Of a DNA stretch of 12,088 nucleotides, positions 1-7,292 are shown in pieces (positions within the stretch are counted from its first letter, which is position 1; every line of letters starts with the position of its first letter). The position numbers were made by a program, and so were the translations under genes. The notes below the pieces were generated by a model. The model searched no databases, had not been told where the DNA came from, and saw only the letters and a program-made list of their open reading frames with translations. Origin of the DNA: Pseudomonadota bacterium (GTDB lineage Bacteria > Pseudomonadota > Gammaproteobacteria > Pseudomonadales > Oleiphilaceae); the NCBI GenBank assembly GCA_023430625.1, contig JAEZAA010000223.1:1-12088 (forward strand), read 5' to 3'.

Positions 1-2147
1 ATCACCTCATCCTCAGAATTGGCATCGAGCTTGAGCACGAACGACTTGTCGATCTTGAGCTCGTCCACCGGCAACTGCTTGAGCTGGGCCAGGGATGAAT
101 AGCCCGTGCCGAAGTCGTCGACCGACAGCCAGAAGCCGGCGTTCTTCAGTTCCTGCAGGAGACGGATGGTGAGTTTCGGATCCTTCATCAGGGCGCCTTC
201 GGTCACTTCCAGCACCAACTGATCGGTATCGACACCGTAGCGCTGGCACAGCGCCAACACCTGGCCCGGCAGGCTTTCGTCCGCCAGGTCGTGGGCCGAC
301 AGGTTGACCGCCACGATCACCCGCTCGCCCTGCTGGCGCCACTGCTGGATCTGGCCCAGGACCTGCCCCAGCACCCAGTTGGTGAGTGCCCGGATGCTGC
401 CCGAACGCTCCGCCAGACCGATAAACTCATCCGGCGGCACAAATCCGAGGCTCGGGTGCTGCCAGCGGATCAGGGCTTCGAACTGCCCCGTCATGTGAGG
501 GGACACACCCACGGCATCGACCTTGGGCTGGTAGGTCATGTAGAACTGGCCCTGGTCGATGGCGGCCTGCAGGTTCTGGATGATGGTCAGCTGGCGCAGA
601 TGAGTTTCGTCCAGCCCCATCTGGTACGGGAAGATGTGGGTCGATTCCATCTTGGCCTGATTGAGGGCGATGTCCGAACGCCGCAGCAACTCTTCCAGCC
701 GCGTGCCATGCTGTGGATACACCACCACGCCCAGCGACACGCTCAGCGCAACTGGCGAGTGTTCCAACTGCAGGGGCTCGGACAACAGCCGCCGAATATC
801 CTCGCAAGCCGTCTTCAGGCCACTCAGGGAGTTTCGCATGATCAGCAGAAATTCGTCCCCGCCGATCCGCGCCACCCAATCCGGTTCCGGCTGGTAGGCC
901 AGCAGACGCTGGCCGGTTTGCACCAGAGCCTGATCGCCGACGGCGTAGCCAAAGGTGTCGTTGATCTGCTTGAAGTCGTTGATCGACAGCCGCACCAGCG
1001 CAAAGGGGGCGCCGGCCACGACCAGTTGCTGGACGGTGCGCTCGGCCCAGGCGCGATTCGGCAAGCCGGTCAGGGCATCGTGGCGGGATTGATAAAGCAG
1101 ATCTTCCTCCCGCTTGGCGATGTCCCGATGCATGCTCACCAGCGTGCGGGCCAGCACGCCGATCTCACCCTTCTCACGCAGATCCAGCGCCGGCGCCGGC
1201 TCGCCCTGACCAATCCGGCGCGCGGCCTCGGTCAGGACCTGGATCGGACGGCCGATGGCGCTGGCCGTAAACGAAGCCAGGAAAATACTCACGGCCAGGG
1301 CCGTGCCGAAGATCATCAGCAACTGCCATTTCAGGCGATGATACGGCGCCAGCACCTCGTCCTGGCTGATTTGCAGCAAGACGGTGATCTGGTAGTCGGA
1401 GGTCTGGGCGAGAATCTGGCTCAGGCTGAGAAACTGGCCATCGGGGGTGTACAACGGCAGATTGAGCGAGGCCGCGACCAGACCGGACAGGCCCATCTGA
1501 CTCTGGACCGCCGATAATTCGCCCACGTCCTGGCCGGAGGCGATGCCGGGGCCGGCCACCACGGCCAGCTTCAGATTCGTCAGCGCCTTCAGCTCGCGCG
1601 CCACCTGGTCTTCCAGCCGATCGCCGATGGCAACCCACCCCTTCAGGCCGCTGCGTCTGGCAATCGGCTCCAGCACGAACTGGTAGGGCTCGCCGTCGAG
1701 CACCAGCAAGGCGGTGGCCTGCCCCGTCTGCCGGGCGTCCTGCCACAGGCGTGAAAACGGCGTGGCGACATGGGCATCGAGTGCCGGCGCGGAATTGACC
1801 AGCAGGCGCCCATCCTCATCCGCCACCAGCACCAGTTCCGCGCCGATGCCGGCGCCATGAGGCGCGATGATCTGTGCCATGGCGGCCAGGTCGCCTGCGG
1901 TATAGGCCGCCCGGAATTCCACATCCCCAGCCAGGATGCGGGCCCGGCTGGAAAGTTGAATGGCGCGGGCACTGAGAATCTGATCGAGGACACGGGCACC
2001 GAAACGCAGGGTTTCGCCAGCCCGTTGGGTCACTTCGGCATGGGTGGTCTTCAGCACCGCCAGGACGGTCGCCATTTGCGAGAGGACGACCAGGACGACC
2101 ATCGCAATTAACAGCTTCGCGCGAAAACTGACGAAAATCTTCTTCAT
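1..2147 (-). CDS. Membrane sensor protein with Cache-like, HAMP, GGDEF and EAL domains (C-terminus beyond window)
   Basis: A cyclic-di-GMP signalling protein of the inner membrane; 715 residues are visible and the frame runs off the window at base 1. Reading minus from ATG at 2147: membrane segment about 12-32, periplasmic domain about 33-272 (double-Cache style, dCache_3-like; low confidence), second membrane segment about 275-298, HAMP about 299-350, GGDEF about 351-505, EAL from about 525. The GGDEF domain has DALTGLPNR (357-365) and GGDEF (429-433), but the metal-binding Asp of the usual DxDxFK motif is Ser388 (SINDFK) and the RxxD inhibitory site reads PEPD. The EAL part keeps E557, N615, E647, D677, D678 and K698; the last catalytic residues lie outside. 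Known for the family: EAL hydrolyses c-di-GMP. Inferred: mainly a phosphodiesterase with a weak or regulatory GGDEF. ATG 2147 is the first in-frame ATG after an upstream in-frame stop; no strong ribosome binding site is visible. Confidence 0.9.
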   Translation of the reverse strand, partial: MKKIFVSFRAKLLIAMVVLVVLSQMATVLAVLKTTHAEVTQRAGETLRFGARVLDQILSARAIQLSSRARILAGDVEFRAAYTAGDLAAMAQIIAPHGAGIGAELVLVADEDGRLLVNSAPALDAHVATPFSRLWQDARQTGQATALLVLDGEPYQFVLEPIARRSGLKGWVAIGDRLEDQVARELKALTNLKLAVVAGPGIASGQDVGELSAVQSQMGLSGLVAASLNLPLYTPDGQFLSLSQILAQTSDYQITVLLQISQDEVLAPYHRLKWQLLMIFGTALAVSIFLASFTASAIGRPIQVLTEAARRIGQGEPAPALDLREKGEIGVLARTLVSMHRDIAKREEDLLYQSRHDALTGLPNRAWAERTVQQLVVAGAPFALVRLSINDFKQINDTFGYAVGDQALVQTGQRLLAYQPEPDWVARIGGDEFLLIMRNSLSGLKTACEDIRRLLSEPLQLEHSPVALSVSLGVVVYPQHGTRLEELLRRSDIALNQAKMESTHIFPYQMGLDETHLRQLTIIQNLQAAIDQGQFYMTYQPKVDAVGVSPHMTGQFEALIRWQHPSLGFVPPDEFIGLAERSGSIRALTNWVLGQVLGQIQQWRQQGERVIVAVNLSAHDLADESLPGQVLALCQRYGVDTDQLVLEVTEGALMKDPKLTIRLLQELKNAGFWLSVDDFGTGYSSLAQLKQLPVDELKIDKSFVLKLDANSEDEV

Positions 2148-2378
2148 GGTGGGTTTCGCTAAAACCTCTAAGGCCTGCGGTGTCGTAGAAAACGACGTTC
2201 ATTCCTTAAACCATAGCAGTGAAATGCACAGCTTTCCGCGCCCATCGCTCAGATAGACGCACGCCGGACTCTAGAATATAGGAGCTTATTTGCCGCAGGG
2301 ATCGGCGTGGCGCGTGGATGCGTTCGCCCGGGGTTGCCTGTGGTGTGGGAACCCACCGACGAAAAGAGGAAGGACACT

Positions 2379-3938
2379 ATGTTTGAACAAGGCTCAGCTG
2401 TTCGCGGAGGCTTGGGGCATTGGATGGAACGAGCGGCCTCGCCCTTGGTGACGCTCGGCAACAATCTGCGCGAATCCAGCCTGCTACGGGCCAATAGCCT
2501 GTGCTTTCACGCCCGGGTCAAACCCGCCAAACAGCTTCGTGTAGAGCTTCAATCTCTGGCCCGGCGCCTGGAGGGCGATGCCCTGGTAAGACTCGCCACC
2601 GGCCTGTGGCAGGAAGAACATCGCCTGCTGCCGGACCTGCTCAGTTGCGCCATTCGCTTCAAGGCCTGGCCGCCCATGGAAAGGCCGACCCCCGACGCAC
2701 AGGATCTGGTGCTGGTCAGCGCGCGCAATGCCTGGACCTTGCCACTCGACAGCGTGAAGACGGACCAAAGTGATTTCCTGCTGAATCAGTACTATGGCGT
2801 CGTGCCGTTCCGGATCGAAGATCATGGCAACGTCCAATTGCGCGTCACGCCGGACTCCTCGTCGCTGCCGGGCATCGACCGCAACGATCGCATCCGCAAG
2901 GCGGTCGAACATGGCGGCGTCAAACTGCGCCTGGACATCTGCGACAAACGCCTGGGCAAGGAATGGCTCCCCCTGGTCGAGATCCTGCTTAGCCAGGAAG
3001 TGGACATCGAACCTTCGCAGCTGCAGTTCTGGCCGTTTCGCAATGGTCAGGGCATCACGCCCCAGGGCATGATCGAATACCTGCGCCCGGTTCCCGACAT
3101 GCTGGATCGCCTGAACCGCTCGGCGCAAGAAGTAACGGAGCGCACCGCCGCCACGGCTGACAGCGCGGCGGACGCAACCCTCAGCGCGACCCGCTCGGCC
3201 AGCGACAGCCTGCGCGCCACGGTCAGCGAAACCCGGGATGCCGCCCGTCGTACCCGGCACGATGCCACCCATGCGGTTCAGACGGCAGCCCATGACGCGC
3301 GTCTCACCACCGCCAGCACCATCACCCGGGTCGGCCACGCCATCAGCTCCATCGGCAACCGCACCTACCATACGGTTTCCATGATCGCCAACGCAGCCGC
3401 TAGCCGGCTGAATCAGGCTATGCGCGGTGCCCGCGTCACGACCGAGCATGCCGCGCAACAGGCCGCCACCAACATCAATGAAGGCGCCAACCGGGCACGA
3501 GCGACCGCGAACCGGATGCGCGACACGGCAGGTGACGCCGCTGCCCGCTCGGCCGCAGCTGCCAGCCGCGGCGCGGATCGGGCCAATCAGGCTGCGGCCA
3601 AGGCGGCCAATCGCGCAGGCCAAGCCGCCACCCAAGCCGGCAACGCCACTCGCCAGGCTGGTCAACAGGCCCAGCAAACGGCACAGGAGATTCAAGCCGC
3701 TGCACGCGATGTAGGCAAACGAGCCGCTAAAGCGACTGACCGGGTGACGCGGGAAGCGCGTAATGCGGCCAGTGACGTCGGTGACCGGGTCAATAAAAGT
3801 GCGGGGAAGATGGCTGCGGAAACGCGCAGCGCCGCGCGGGATGCGGCCGACCGTATCGACCAGGCGGAAGAGAGGGTGAGCACGCCGGCCAAGAAAAAGC
3901 GGACCCGCCGGGCTCGCACCAGTAAGGCGAAGGCTTGA
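2379..3938 (+). CDS. Orphan protein: possible catalase-like core plus long Ala/Arg-rich helical region and basic tail
   Basis: A 519-residue protein I do not recognise as a named gene. Start chosen at ATG 2379 because AGAGGAAGG lies just upstream; an in-frame ATG at 2307 would add 24 residues without a comparable site. Residues 1-245 look globular. Some stretches recall small catalase-family proteins in the right order: FHARVKP (43-49) against FHAKG, AIRF (91-94) against the RFS strand, AQDLVLVSARNAW (107-119) against TQDFxLVNxPxF, and LNQYYGVVPFRI (135-146) against YYSxxPYRxG. I see no RxFxY heme-ligand motif, so heme binding is doubtful. Residues about 250-500 are almost all Ala, Arg, Asn, Gln, Thr and Asp, predicting long amphipathic helix like LEA or phasin proteins. 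The last 16 residues are strongly basic. No signal peptide is obvious. It is divergent from the GGDEF/EAL gene and convergent with the next gene. The reading frame is well supported; the catalase relation is inference. Confidence 0.85.
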   Translation: MFEQGSAVRGGLGHWMERAASPLVTLGNNLRESSLLRANSLCFHARVKPAKQLRVELQSLARRLEGDALVRLATGLWQEEHRLLPDLLSCAIRFKAWPPMERPTPDAQDLVLVSARNAWTLPLDSVKTDQSDFLLNQYYGVVPFRIEDHGNVQLRVTPDSSSLPGIDRNDRIRKAVEHGGVKLRLDICDKRLGKEWLPLVEILLSQEVDIEPSQLQFWPFRNGQGITPQGMIEYLRPVPDMLDRLNRSAQEVTERTAATADSAADATLSATRSASDSLRATVSETRDAARRTRHDATHAVQTAAHDARLTTASTITRVGHAISSIGNRTYHTVSMIANAAASRLNQAMRGARVTTEHAAQQAATNINEGANRARATANRMRDTAGDAAARSAAAASRGADRANQAAAKAANRAGQAATQAGNATRQAGQQAQQTAQEIQAAARDVGKRAAKATDRVTREARNAASDVGDRVNKSAGKMAAETRSAARDAADRIDQAEERVSTPAKKKRTRRARTSKAKA

Positions 3939-3950
3939 TGAAAATGCTGT

Positions 3951-4068
3951 AGCGACCTCCCACCTGCCAAGGGGGGATAGAGGGGGGTCGACGGCCGGAG
4001 GCCGGCGTTATTCGGTACTCGCCTGAAACAACCCCACCCCAACCCTCCCCTTGGCAGGGGAGGGAGCT
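3951..4068. repeat. Large imperfect inverted repeat between convergent genes
   Basis: Left arm 3951-3990 and right arm 4030-4068 are near reverse complements, sharing CTGCCAAGGGG and surrounding CCTCCC and GGGG runs. A second small hairpin (CGGCC, loop GGA, GGCCG, 3992-4004) lies in the centre. It fills most of the gap between two convergent genes and could form a strong cruciform or RNA hairpin. Elements with CTCCCCTTGCCAAGGGG-type cores are, from memory, common as dispersed intergenic repeats in GC-rich proteobacteria. Likely a non-coding dispersed repeat acting as a bidirectional transcription barrier; copy number cannot be seen from one window. Confidence 0.7.
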
Positions 4069-4090
4069 TAAAAACCCTCTTGGTGGGACA

Positions 4091-4588
4091 TCACCCCGCC
4101 CGAGCCGGCGTTTCTTCTTCCAACGGCTTGCGACTGAAATAGTCCAGGTGAACCTCCAGCTCCCGCACCGTCTCCTCCTCGCCTTCCACCACCGCCGCCA
4201 GCCAATAACGCACCAAGGTGGTCGCCATGCCGGCCTCGTGCGCACTGTTCTCGTAGAACACTTTCTCGGCGGCCTCCAGACGCAGCAGGAAATCACGCTG
4301 TTCCACCAAGGGCACGGCGGCGAACGCCTTGGTGCTGGGGTAGATCGAGCGCACGAAGGCCGTGCTCAGGTTCAGCCCCACCCCCACCGCAACCTGCGCC
4401 TTGGCGTCACTCTGGTACAGGGCGGGCATCAGGTCGGCGAACTCCTGTTTGAGCTCGTCGTAGTTCGCGATGCGCCGTCGGGGCCTGGTCTGCACGACCT
4501 CTTGCGCCCTGGCGCGAGCCAACCAAACGTAGCCGGCCAACGACCCGCCCACGACACCCACAACGATCACCCCAATCAGGACTTCCAT
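4091..4588 (-). CDS. Small membrane-anchored protein of unknown function
   Basis: 165 residues. An N-terminal hydrophobic segment (about 3-24, rich in Val, Ile and Gly) is followed by Arg-rich RARAQ and RPRRR clusters, which suggests a single-pass inner-membrane anchor with the body in the cytoplasm by the positive-inside rule. Residues about 40-165 look alpha-helical and acidic (EGEEETVRELEVHL near the end) with no motif I recognise. The start is well supported: GGGGAGGTGAT directly precedes the ATG on the minus strand. It converges with the 519-residue gene across the inverted repeat and diverges from the formaldehyde operon, with 221 bases between the two starts. No function is assigned. 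Confidence 0.8.
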   Translation of the reverse strand: MEVLIGVIVVGVVGGSLAGYVWLARARAQEVVQTRPRRRIANYDELKQEFADLMPALYQSDAKAQVAVGVGLNLSTAFVRSIYPSTKAFAAVPLVEQRDFLLRLEAAEKVFYENSAHEAGMATTLVRYWLAAVVEGEEETVRELEVHLDYFSRKPLEEETPARAG

Positions 4589-4745
4589 ATCACCTCCCCG
4601 TCAGCTTCAGGAGACCCGGCCGATGCTGTCCCGGGAAATCCCGCCGTCACTGAACCACTGATATGCCTAAGGATACTCATCCAGGCCCCTTGGCGACGAA
4701 CTGAGCAGGGTGCGGGCGTGATCAGGTGGGCAGAGCCCTTTTCCC

Positions 4746-4774
4746 TTAACCCCCGCAGCCAGAGAGATTACACT
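4746..4774 (+). promoter_or_regulatory. Candidate sigma-70-type promoter of the formaldehyde operon
   Basis: TTAACC (4746-4751, 4 of 6 matches to TTGACA) and TACACT (4769-4774, 4 of 6 matches to TATAAT) are 17 bases apart, 35 bases upstream of the dehydrogenase ATG. It is the best-placed candidate in the 4589-4809 gap, but a match of this quality can occur by chance. No FrmR-type operator or frmR gene was recognised nearby. Confidence 0.45.
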
Positions 4775-4809
4775 AGGCCCTTTTCCATCGAGCGATCAGG
4801 AGAGAGACC

Positions 4810-5922
4810 ATGATTAAATCCCGCGCAGCCGTTGCCTGGGCCCCCAAACGCCCCCTGGAAATTGAAGAAGTTGAGGTACAGGGCCCGAAGGCGGGCGAGG
4901 TCTTGTTGCGGGTGGTGGCGACGGGTGTGTGCCATACCGATGCCTACACCTTGTCCGGGGCCGATCCGGAAGGAATCTTCCCGACCATTCTGGGTCACGA
5001 GGGTGGCGCGGTGGTGGAGGAAGTGGGCCCGGGCGTGACCTCGGTCAAACCCGGTGATCATGTGATTCCGCTCTACACTCCCGAGTGCGGCCAGTGCAAG
5101 TTCTGTAAGTCCGGCAAGACCAACCTGTGCCAGGCGATCCGGGTCACCCAGGGCAAGGGTCTGATGCCCGATGGCACCAGCCGCTTCTCCAAGGGCGGCA
5201 AGACCATCTTCCATTACATGGGCACCTCCACCTTTTCCGAATACACGGTGCTGCCGGAAATCGCGGTCGCCAAGATTCCCAAGGAAGCGCCGCTGGAGAA
5301 AGTCTGCCTGCTGGGTTGTGGCGTCACTACCGGCATGGGCGCGGTACTCAACACCGCCAAGGTCGAGCCGGGTGCGACGGTAGCCGTGTTCGGTCTGGGC
5401 GGCGTGGGTCTGTCCGCCATTCTGGGTGCGGTCAAGGCGAAGGCTGGGCGCATCATCGGCGTCGACATCAATCCCGAGAAATTTGAGATGGCCAAGCAGT
5501 TCGGCGCCACCGACTGCATCAATCCGCTGGATTACGACCGTCCCATTCAGGAAGTGATCGTAGAGCTGACCGACGGCGGCGTGGACTACTCGTTCGAGTG
5601 TATCGGCAACGTGAAGGTCATGCGCTCGGCGCTGGAGTGCTGCCACAAGGGCTGGGGCGAATCGGTGATCATTGGGGTTGCCGGCGCCGGCGAGGAGATC
5701 TCCACCCGTCCCTTCCAGCTAGTCACTGGCCGGGTCTGGCGTGGTTCCGCCTTCGGTGGCGTCAAGGGCCGCTCCGAACTGCCGGGCTACGTGGACAGCT
5801 ACATGAAGGGCGAATTCAAGCTGGAACCCTTCATCACCCACACCATGGGACTGGAAGACATCAACAAGGCCTTTGACCTGATGCACGAAGGCAAGAGCAT
5901 CCGCACCGTCATCAAGTTCTAG
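4810..5922 (+). CDS. frmA: S-(hydroxymethyl)glutathione dehydrogenase (class III alcohol dehydrogenase)
   Basis: Oxidises S-hydroxymethylglutathione, the spontaneous adduct of formaldehyde and glutathione, to S-formylglutathione with NAD+; cytoplasmic, formaldehyde detoxification. At 370 residues it has the usual family length. Catalytic zinc ligands are C41 (GVCHTD), H63 and E64 (GHEGG) and C170 (LGCGVTTG). Structural zinc ligands are C93, C96, C99 and C107. The Rossmann motif GLGGVG is at 195-200, with D219 at the position that selects NAD. The MGTSTFSEYTVLPE stretch is typical of class III enzymes. AGGAGAGAG lies 5 bases before the ATG. First gene of a three-gene plus-strand cluster; the hydrolase for its product starts 21 bases after its stop, which supports the glutathione-dependent role over general alcohol oxidation. 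The gene is called adhC, flhA or gfaA in other species. Confidence 0.97.
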   Translation: MIKSRAAVAWAPKRPLEIEEVEVQGPKAGEVLLRVVATGVCHTDAYTLSGADPEGIFPTILGHEGGAVVEEVGPGVTSVKPGDHVIPLYTPECGQCKFCKSGKTNLCQAIRVTQGKGLMPDGTSRFSKGGKTIFHYMGTSTFSEYTVLPEIAVAKIPKEAPLEKVCLLGCGVTTGMGAVLNTAKVEPGATVAVFGLGGVGLSAILGAVKAKAGRIIGVDINPEKFEMAKQFGATDCINPLDYDRPIQEVIVELTDGGVDYSFECIGNVKVMRSALECCHKGWGESVIIGVAGAGEEISTRPFQLVTGRVWRGSAFGGVKGRSELPGYVDSYMKGEFKLEPFITHTMGLEDINKAFDLMHEGKSIRTVIKF

Positions 5923-5943
5923 TCTGGGAGAAGGAGCACCGCC

Positions 5944-6801
5944 ATGAACGACGCCCCCATCCAGGTCGCCAGCCAGAAAGTGTTCGGCGGCTGGCACCGG
6001 CGTTATCGCCACCTGTCGCCGTCGCTGGACTGCGAGATGGTGTTCGCCATCTACCTGCCACCCCAGGCCGAACAGGGTCAGCGGGTGCCGGTACTGTACT
6101 GGCTGTCGGGCCTGACCTGCACCGATGAAAACTTCATGCAGAAAGCCGGCGCCCTGCGCTGGGCGGCGGAGTTGGGCATTGCCATCGTGGCACCCGACAC
6201 CAGCCCCCGGGGCCCGGAGGTGCCGGGCGATCCGGACGGCGCCTGGGACTTTGGCCTGGGAGCGGGGTTCTATGTCAACGCCACCGAACAGCCCTACGCC
6301 CAGCATTACCGCATGTACGACTACGTGGTCGAGGAACTGCCGAGATTCATCGAACAGCACTTTCCGGTCACCGATCGGCGGGGCATTGCCGGCCATTCCA
6401 TGGGCGGCCACGGGGCGCTGATCTGTGCGCTTAAAAATCCCGGACGTTACCGGTCCCTGTCAGCGTTCGCGCCGATCAGCAATCCCATGAACTGCCCCTG
6501 GGGCGAGAAAGCCTTCAGCCGCTATCTCGGCCCTGATCGGGACCAGTGGAAGGCCTGGGATGCCTGTGTCCTGCTCCAGTCGGCGCCGGAACGGCTGCCG
6601 ATCCTGGTGGATCAGGGTGATGCGGACAGCTTCCTGGAAGCCCAGCTAAAGCCGGAGGCCCTGCAACAGGCGGCCGCGGCCGCCAAGCATCCGCTGACGT
6701 TGCGGATGCAGCCGGGCTACGACCACAGCTATTACTTTATTGCGACCTTCATTGAGGACCACCTGCGCCATCACGCCAAGGCGCTGTTGGCCGGTCAATG
6801 A
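5944..6801 (+). CDS. fghA: S-formylglutathione hydrolase
   Basis: Hydrolyses S-formylglutathione to formate and glutathione, the second step of glutathione-dependent formaldehyde removal; cytoplasmic esterase of the alpha/beta-hydrolase fold. The 285-residue length is usual for the family (FrmB, YeiG, human esterase D). Seen: nucleophile S152 in GHSMGGHGAL, probable acid D228 in DQGDADSFL, H261 in YDHSYYFI, and the family motifs YWLSGLTCTDENF (52-64) and APDTSPRG (83-90). The start is preceded by GGAGAAGGAGC. It lies 21 bases after the dehydrogenase stop and 19 bases before the NTF2-like gene, consistent with one transcript. In E. coli naming this would be frmB; the choice between frmB and fghA is nomenclature. 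Confidence 0.96.
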   Translation: MNDAPIQVASQKVFGGWHRRYRHLSPSLDCEMVFAIYLPPQAEQGQRVPVLYWLSGLTCTDENFMQKAGALRWAAELGIAIVAPDTSPRGPEVPGDPDGAWDFGLGAGFYVNATEQPYAQHYRMYDYVVEELPRFIEQHFPVTDRRGIAGHSMGGHGALICALKNPGRYRSLSAFAPISNPMNCPWGEKAFSRYLGPDRDQWKAWDACVLLQSAPERLPILVDQGDADSFLEAQLKPEALQQAAAAAKHPLTLRMQPGYDHSYYFIATFIEDHLRHHAKALLAGQ

Positions 6802-6820
6802 GCCGTTTGAGGAATGATGC

Positions 6821-7228
6821 ATGAGTGACGCGACACGCGATCTTCTGACCCGCTATTACCAAGCCTTCAACAACCAGGACATGGAAGGGTTCCTGAACCT
6901 GCTGACCGACGATGTGATCCACGACATCAACCAGGGCGGCCGGGAGGTCGGCAAGCAGGCCTTTGCCGGCTTCATGCAACGGATGAACCGCAGCTATCGT
7001 GAGCAGATTGTCGATTTGACGATCATGACCGATCCCAGCGGCCAGCGCGCGGCAGCCGAATTCACGGTGTTGGGAACCTACCTGGCCACGGACGAAGGCC
7101 TGCCAGAAGCCAAGGGCCAGACCTATCGCCTGCCGGCCGGCGCCTTCTTCGAGATTCGCGATGGTAAGGTGGCGCGGGTGACGAACTTCTATAACTTGCA
7201 GGATTGGCTGACGCAGGTGCAGGGTTAA
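6821..7228 (+). CDS. NTF2-like (ketosteroid isomerase-related, SnoaL-type) protein
   Basis: 135 residues. The architecture is that of the NTF2-like cone fold: an N-terminal helix pair (TRDLLTRYYQAFNNQDMEGFLNLL, 5-28), a strand with an Asp/Asn-rich segment (DDVIHDINQGG), then beta strands ending in GAFFEIRDGKVARVTNFYNLQDW. This matches what I recall of the 'ketosteroid isomerase-related' subgroup, which has no proven substrate. GAGGAATG precedes the ATG at 6821, 19 bases after the hydrolase stop, and the terminator follows 2 bases after its own stop. It is therefore very probably the last gene of the formaldehyde operon. Its biochemical role is unknown: a small-molecule binding or isomerase/hydratase function is possible, but no substrate can be read from the sequence. 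Confidence 0.85.
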   Translation: MSDATRDLLTRYYQAFNNQDMEGFLNLLTDDVIHDINQGGREVGKQAFAGFMQRMNRSYREQIVDLTIMTDPSGQRAAAEFTVLGTYLATDEGLPEAKGQTYRLPAGAFFEIRDGKVARVTNFYNLQDWLTQVQG

Positions 7229-7230
7229 AC

Positions 7231-7260
7231 AAAAAGGGCCTGAAACATCAGGCCCTTTTT
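7231..7260. terminator. Rho-independent terminator, probably bidirectional
   Basis: A perfect 13-bp stem (AAAAAGGGCCTGA with TCAGGCCCTTTTT) closes on a 4-base AACA loop and is followed by T's on the plus strand. It starts 2 bases after the stop of the NTF2-like gene. On the minus strand it also ends in a T run, so it can serve the convergent 442-residue gene, whose stop is at 7293. Confidence 0.93.
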
Positions 7261-7292
7261 TATGGACGATTAAACTCGCAAACCGATCCGGC

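Noticed and set aside
291..1517. A 408-codon open frame on the plus strand
   Set aside because: It lies wholly antisense to the GGDEF/EAL gene, whose domain motifs are continuous on the minus strand; its translation has no domain-like pattern.
2182..2196. A small hairpin (GTCGT, AGAAA, ACGAC) in the leader of the GGDEF/EAL gene
   Set aside because: A 5-base stem of this kind is expected by chance and has no T run or riboswitch-like context.
427..2202. Several minus-strand open frames of 118-190 codons
   Set aside because: They are other frames of the same strand as the GGDEF/EAL gene, Pro/Arg/Gly-rich, and are explained by its high-GC codon use.
2257..2280. A TAGAAT -10-like box upstream of the 519-residue gene
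   Set aside because: No acceptable -35 box lies at 16-18 bases, so no promoter was called.
2484..3695. A 403-codon minus-strand open frame
   Set aside because: Antisense to the 519-residue gene, with no convincing ribosome binding site seen; the plus-strand frame has a strong site and a biased but protein-like composition.
4768..5646. A 292-codon minus-strand open frame
   Set aside because: Antisense to the dehydrogenase gene, which is certain from its zinc ligands and Rossmann motif.
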